Source: Anastatus disparis
Taxonomy: Eukaryota; Arthropoda; Insecta; Hymenoptera; Eupelmidae
Direction of reading: 5' to 3'
DNA: 64,000 nucleotides
Assembly: GCA_017163975.1 (NCBI GenBank)
Contig: JAFFSR010000242.1
Coordinates: 521,001-585,000, forward strand
Position 1 is the first letter of the stretch; every line of letters begins with the position of its first letter. The position numbers and the translations under genes are program-made. Under the pieces are notes generated by a model. It saw only the letters and a program-made list of their open reading frames with translations. It was not told the DNA's origin and ran no database searches. Positions 62,061-64,000 of the stretch are shown here, piece after piece.

Positions 62061-64000
62061 TGCTTTAACTTTGTACGCCACAATATATTATATTCTTCTC
62101 GCGCTCTTGGGAATTCTAGATCATACCCTTTTCTTTTTAACTTTTTTTAAATTTTTTTTATTGTTTACTTAATACATAAATGGTCAAAAGCTATTATTTC
62201 ACTTATGTCTTACTTCGTTTACGAAGATTTTCCCTTTATATACTTTTATCTGTAATTGTAATAAGAAAAATAGTCTATGCGCATGGTAAAAAATCTCTTC
62301 TGTATTTTCGTTACCGTGTCTGCATGAGTAGTAAAAAATTATGCGTACTACTGACAAGTGTGAAAAGAAAACTTTATTACTAATTTTACGTATATTTTTC
62401 TCGAAAGTGATACACTTTCATCTTGAAAATTCTGTTGCTGTTTAAGAATTTTCTAACACATGAATTTATACAACGTAAACATACTTTTTTTTTTAATGTT
62501 ATAAAAACTTTTTTAACATATTATAATATTGCTTCTGCAAAATTTAATATTATAAATCGCCTTTAAAAATTTTTAAAGATTTTTAGGTGAAAGGTTTCAT
62601 AAAATATTTATTGCGTATTATGAGCTTATTATTTTCCTTTTTGACATGTGATATATGTTCGAGGTAGCAGCAGTAATATATGCTTGGGTTCGAGCGATGA
62701 TATTACAAATTAGTTTTGTTAGTAAAATTAATTTAATTTGATGAAATCGATTAAAGACAGAATCGTAATGACGATAAAAATTATGTCACTTGCAGAAACT
62801 GTTGTGCTCATTTTTTTTATTTAAATTTAAAATTAAAAAATCGAAAAATTGTCTTGATTAAAAGAAATATATTCTAAAGTAAATCATTGATAAATCAGAC
62901 GTTTCTCTCCAGAGATATGTTACAAAAGTTATCTTTTATGTATTTTATCTTTGTTGTTTCAAAAATTTTTGTTTATAATTTACTCAAAAATTATTTATAT
63001 AATTATAAAAACTTGAAGGGTGTATATATATAACTTGATTTTTAAATCAGTTAAGTACTTGATGAGAAAATTTTTATTAAAATTTTTTTTGTAATATAAT
63101 AATAAATTGTTATATTTTTCTATCATAGCATAGAAATTTGTAAATTAAAATACATGAAACTAATCTGTTGAAAGTTCATGTACTAATGACAAATGATAAA
63201 TATTCCTTAATAATTATTGTGTCCATTTGATTTTTCATATTTTTTACAAATGAGAATGAAATTTACAATCCAATTAAAACACATCAATATTTCAAAATAA
63301 TTTAAGTTGAAATTTTATGATTTTCGGAAGAAAAATCTTAACTGTTATTTCTAAATGAAAAATAAATTTTAAATCCATACCTAAATTAGTATTTTATATT
63401 TTAAATATAATTTATTAATGAATAGTAAATTTTTATTTTGACAGTCTCATTTTTTAAATAATATTTCATGAAAAAAAATTATTATCTTCATTATGTAAAA
63501 TGTTGATGCATAGAGCATGTTATAAATTTACGTATCGAAGATAATATTATTATATTTTTATAGTGTGAATTAAAAGTTGGGGCAGATATTCATATAATAA
63601 TTAATTAAAAGATCAATATGTTTAAATACAAGGTTATTTTTATTTATTTGTTAAATTTACTAAAAATTCGAAAATCAAGTAAGAGGGTCCTTTCTCTCAA
63701 ATTTCCAAAAAAATTTTTGTTAACATTTAGATATTGGTAGACATTTATTGAATACAGTGTCATTAGGTGGACATTATCTTTCTTTTAATAGTTAGCATTT
63801 TGATTAGCATGTTAAAAAATTTAAATGGACTAATCGAAGATTTTAATTAAAACAGTTGTTCTAATCGAGGTGGACATATTTATTCAAATTAACATTTTTT
63901 TCGAATAATTAAAAATTTTAATTAATTCAATTCTATATAAATAAAAGTATATGGTACTCAAACAGCTGCATAATGTACTTCTTCTTAATTATTTACTGTA

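Larger units (their letters stand above)
46311..64000. other. Non-coding 17.7-kb right end of the window
   Basis: No gene is supported. The A+T-rich sequence holds the tandem repeat at 47.7-48.2 kb, a SINE copy and short tandem repeats at 51.3 kb. Segments that are less A+T-rich lie at about 52.65-53.0, 54.25-54.65, 55.65-55.85, 57.15-57.70, 60.43-60.55 and 61.80-62.10 kb. These could be regulatory elements or untranslated exons. The region may be intronic or upstream sequence of a gene whose coding exons lie elsewhere. Confidence 0.5.

Overview
This looks like a window of insect nuclear DNA: very A+T-rich, with short coding exons joined by GT..AG introns, AATAAA poly(A) signals, SINEs and MITEs. 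A parasitoid or other apocritan wasp is the most plausible source, mainly because of an intronless ankyrin gene with a PRANC-like tail, a class known from parasitoid wasps, Wolbachia and poxviruses. That attribution is inference. No prokaryotic or CRISPR feature was seen.

Layout. (1) 446-19534, minus strand: a complete 11-coding-exon gene for the membrane protein Shavenoid (834 aa by my splice model). Its 11.6 kb second intron holds, on the opposite strand, the two-exon gene for mitochondrial ribosomal protein S21 (CDS 17207-17470), plus a SINE and a GC-rich hairpin repeat. (2) 19.5-28.2 kb: non-coding. (3) 28191-34588 and 42867-46310, plus strand: two complete six-exon genes for FLVCR/SLC49-like 12-TM transporters, with the same intron phases and nearly identical exon lengths, hence an old tandem duplication. 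(4) 34.6-42.8 kb, between the duplicates: an island of foldback elements and MITEs holding a single-exon ankyrin/PRANC-like gene (38583-39824). (5) 46.3-64 kb: non-coding, with a second SINE copy, degenerate tandem repeats and a promoter-like segment near 61.4-62.0 kb.

The strongest anomalies are a 2.6 kb foldback with arms of about 1.07 kb inside intron 2 of the first transporter gene, three further foldbacks within 1.5 kb upstream of the ankyrin gene, a TTAA-flanked MITE in intron 4 of the first transporter, and divergence of the predicted substrate pocket in both transporters.

The genes do not form a pathway. Shavenoid acts in actin-based cuticular hair formation, mRpS21 in mitochondrial translation, and the transporters probably move choline, heme or a related small molecule. 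The role of the ankyrin protein is unknown. Exon coordinates were read by hand from splice sites and reading frame, and all family assignments rest on recalled family features, not on a search.
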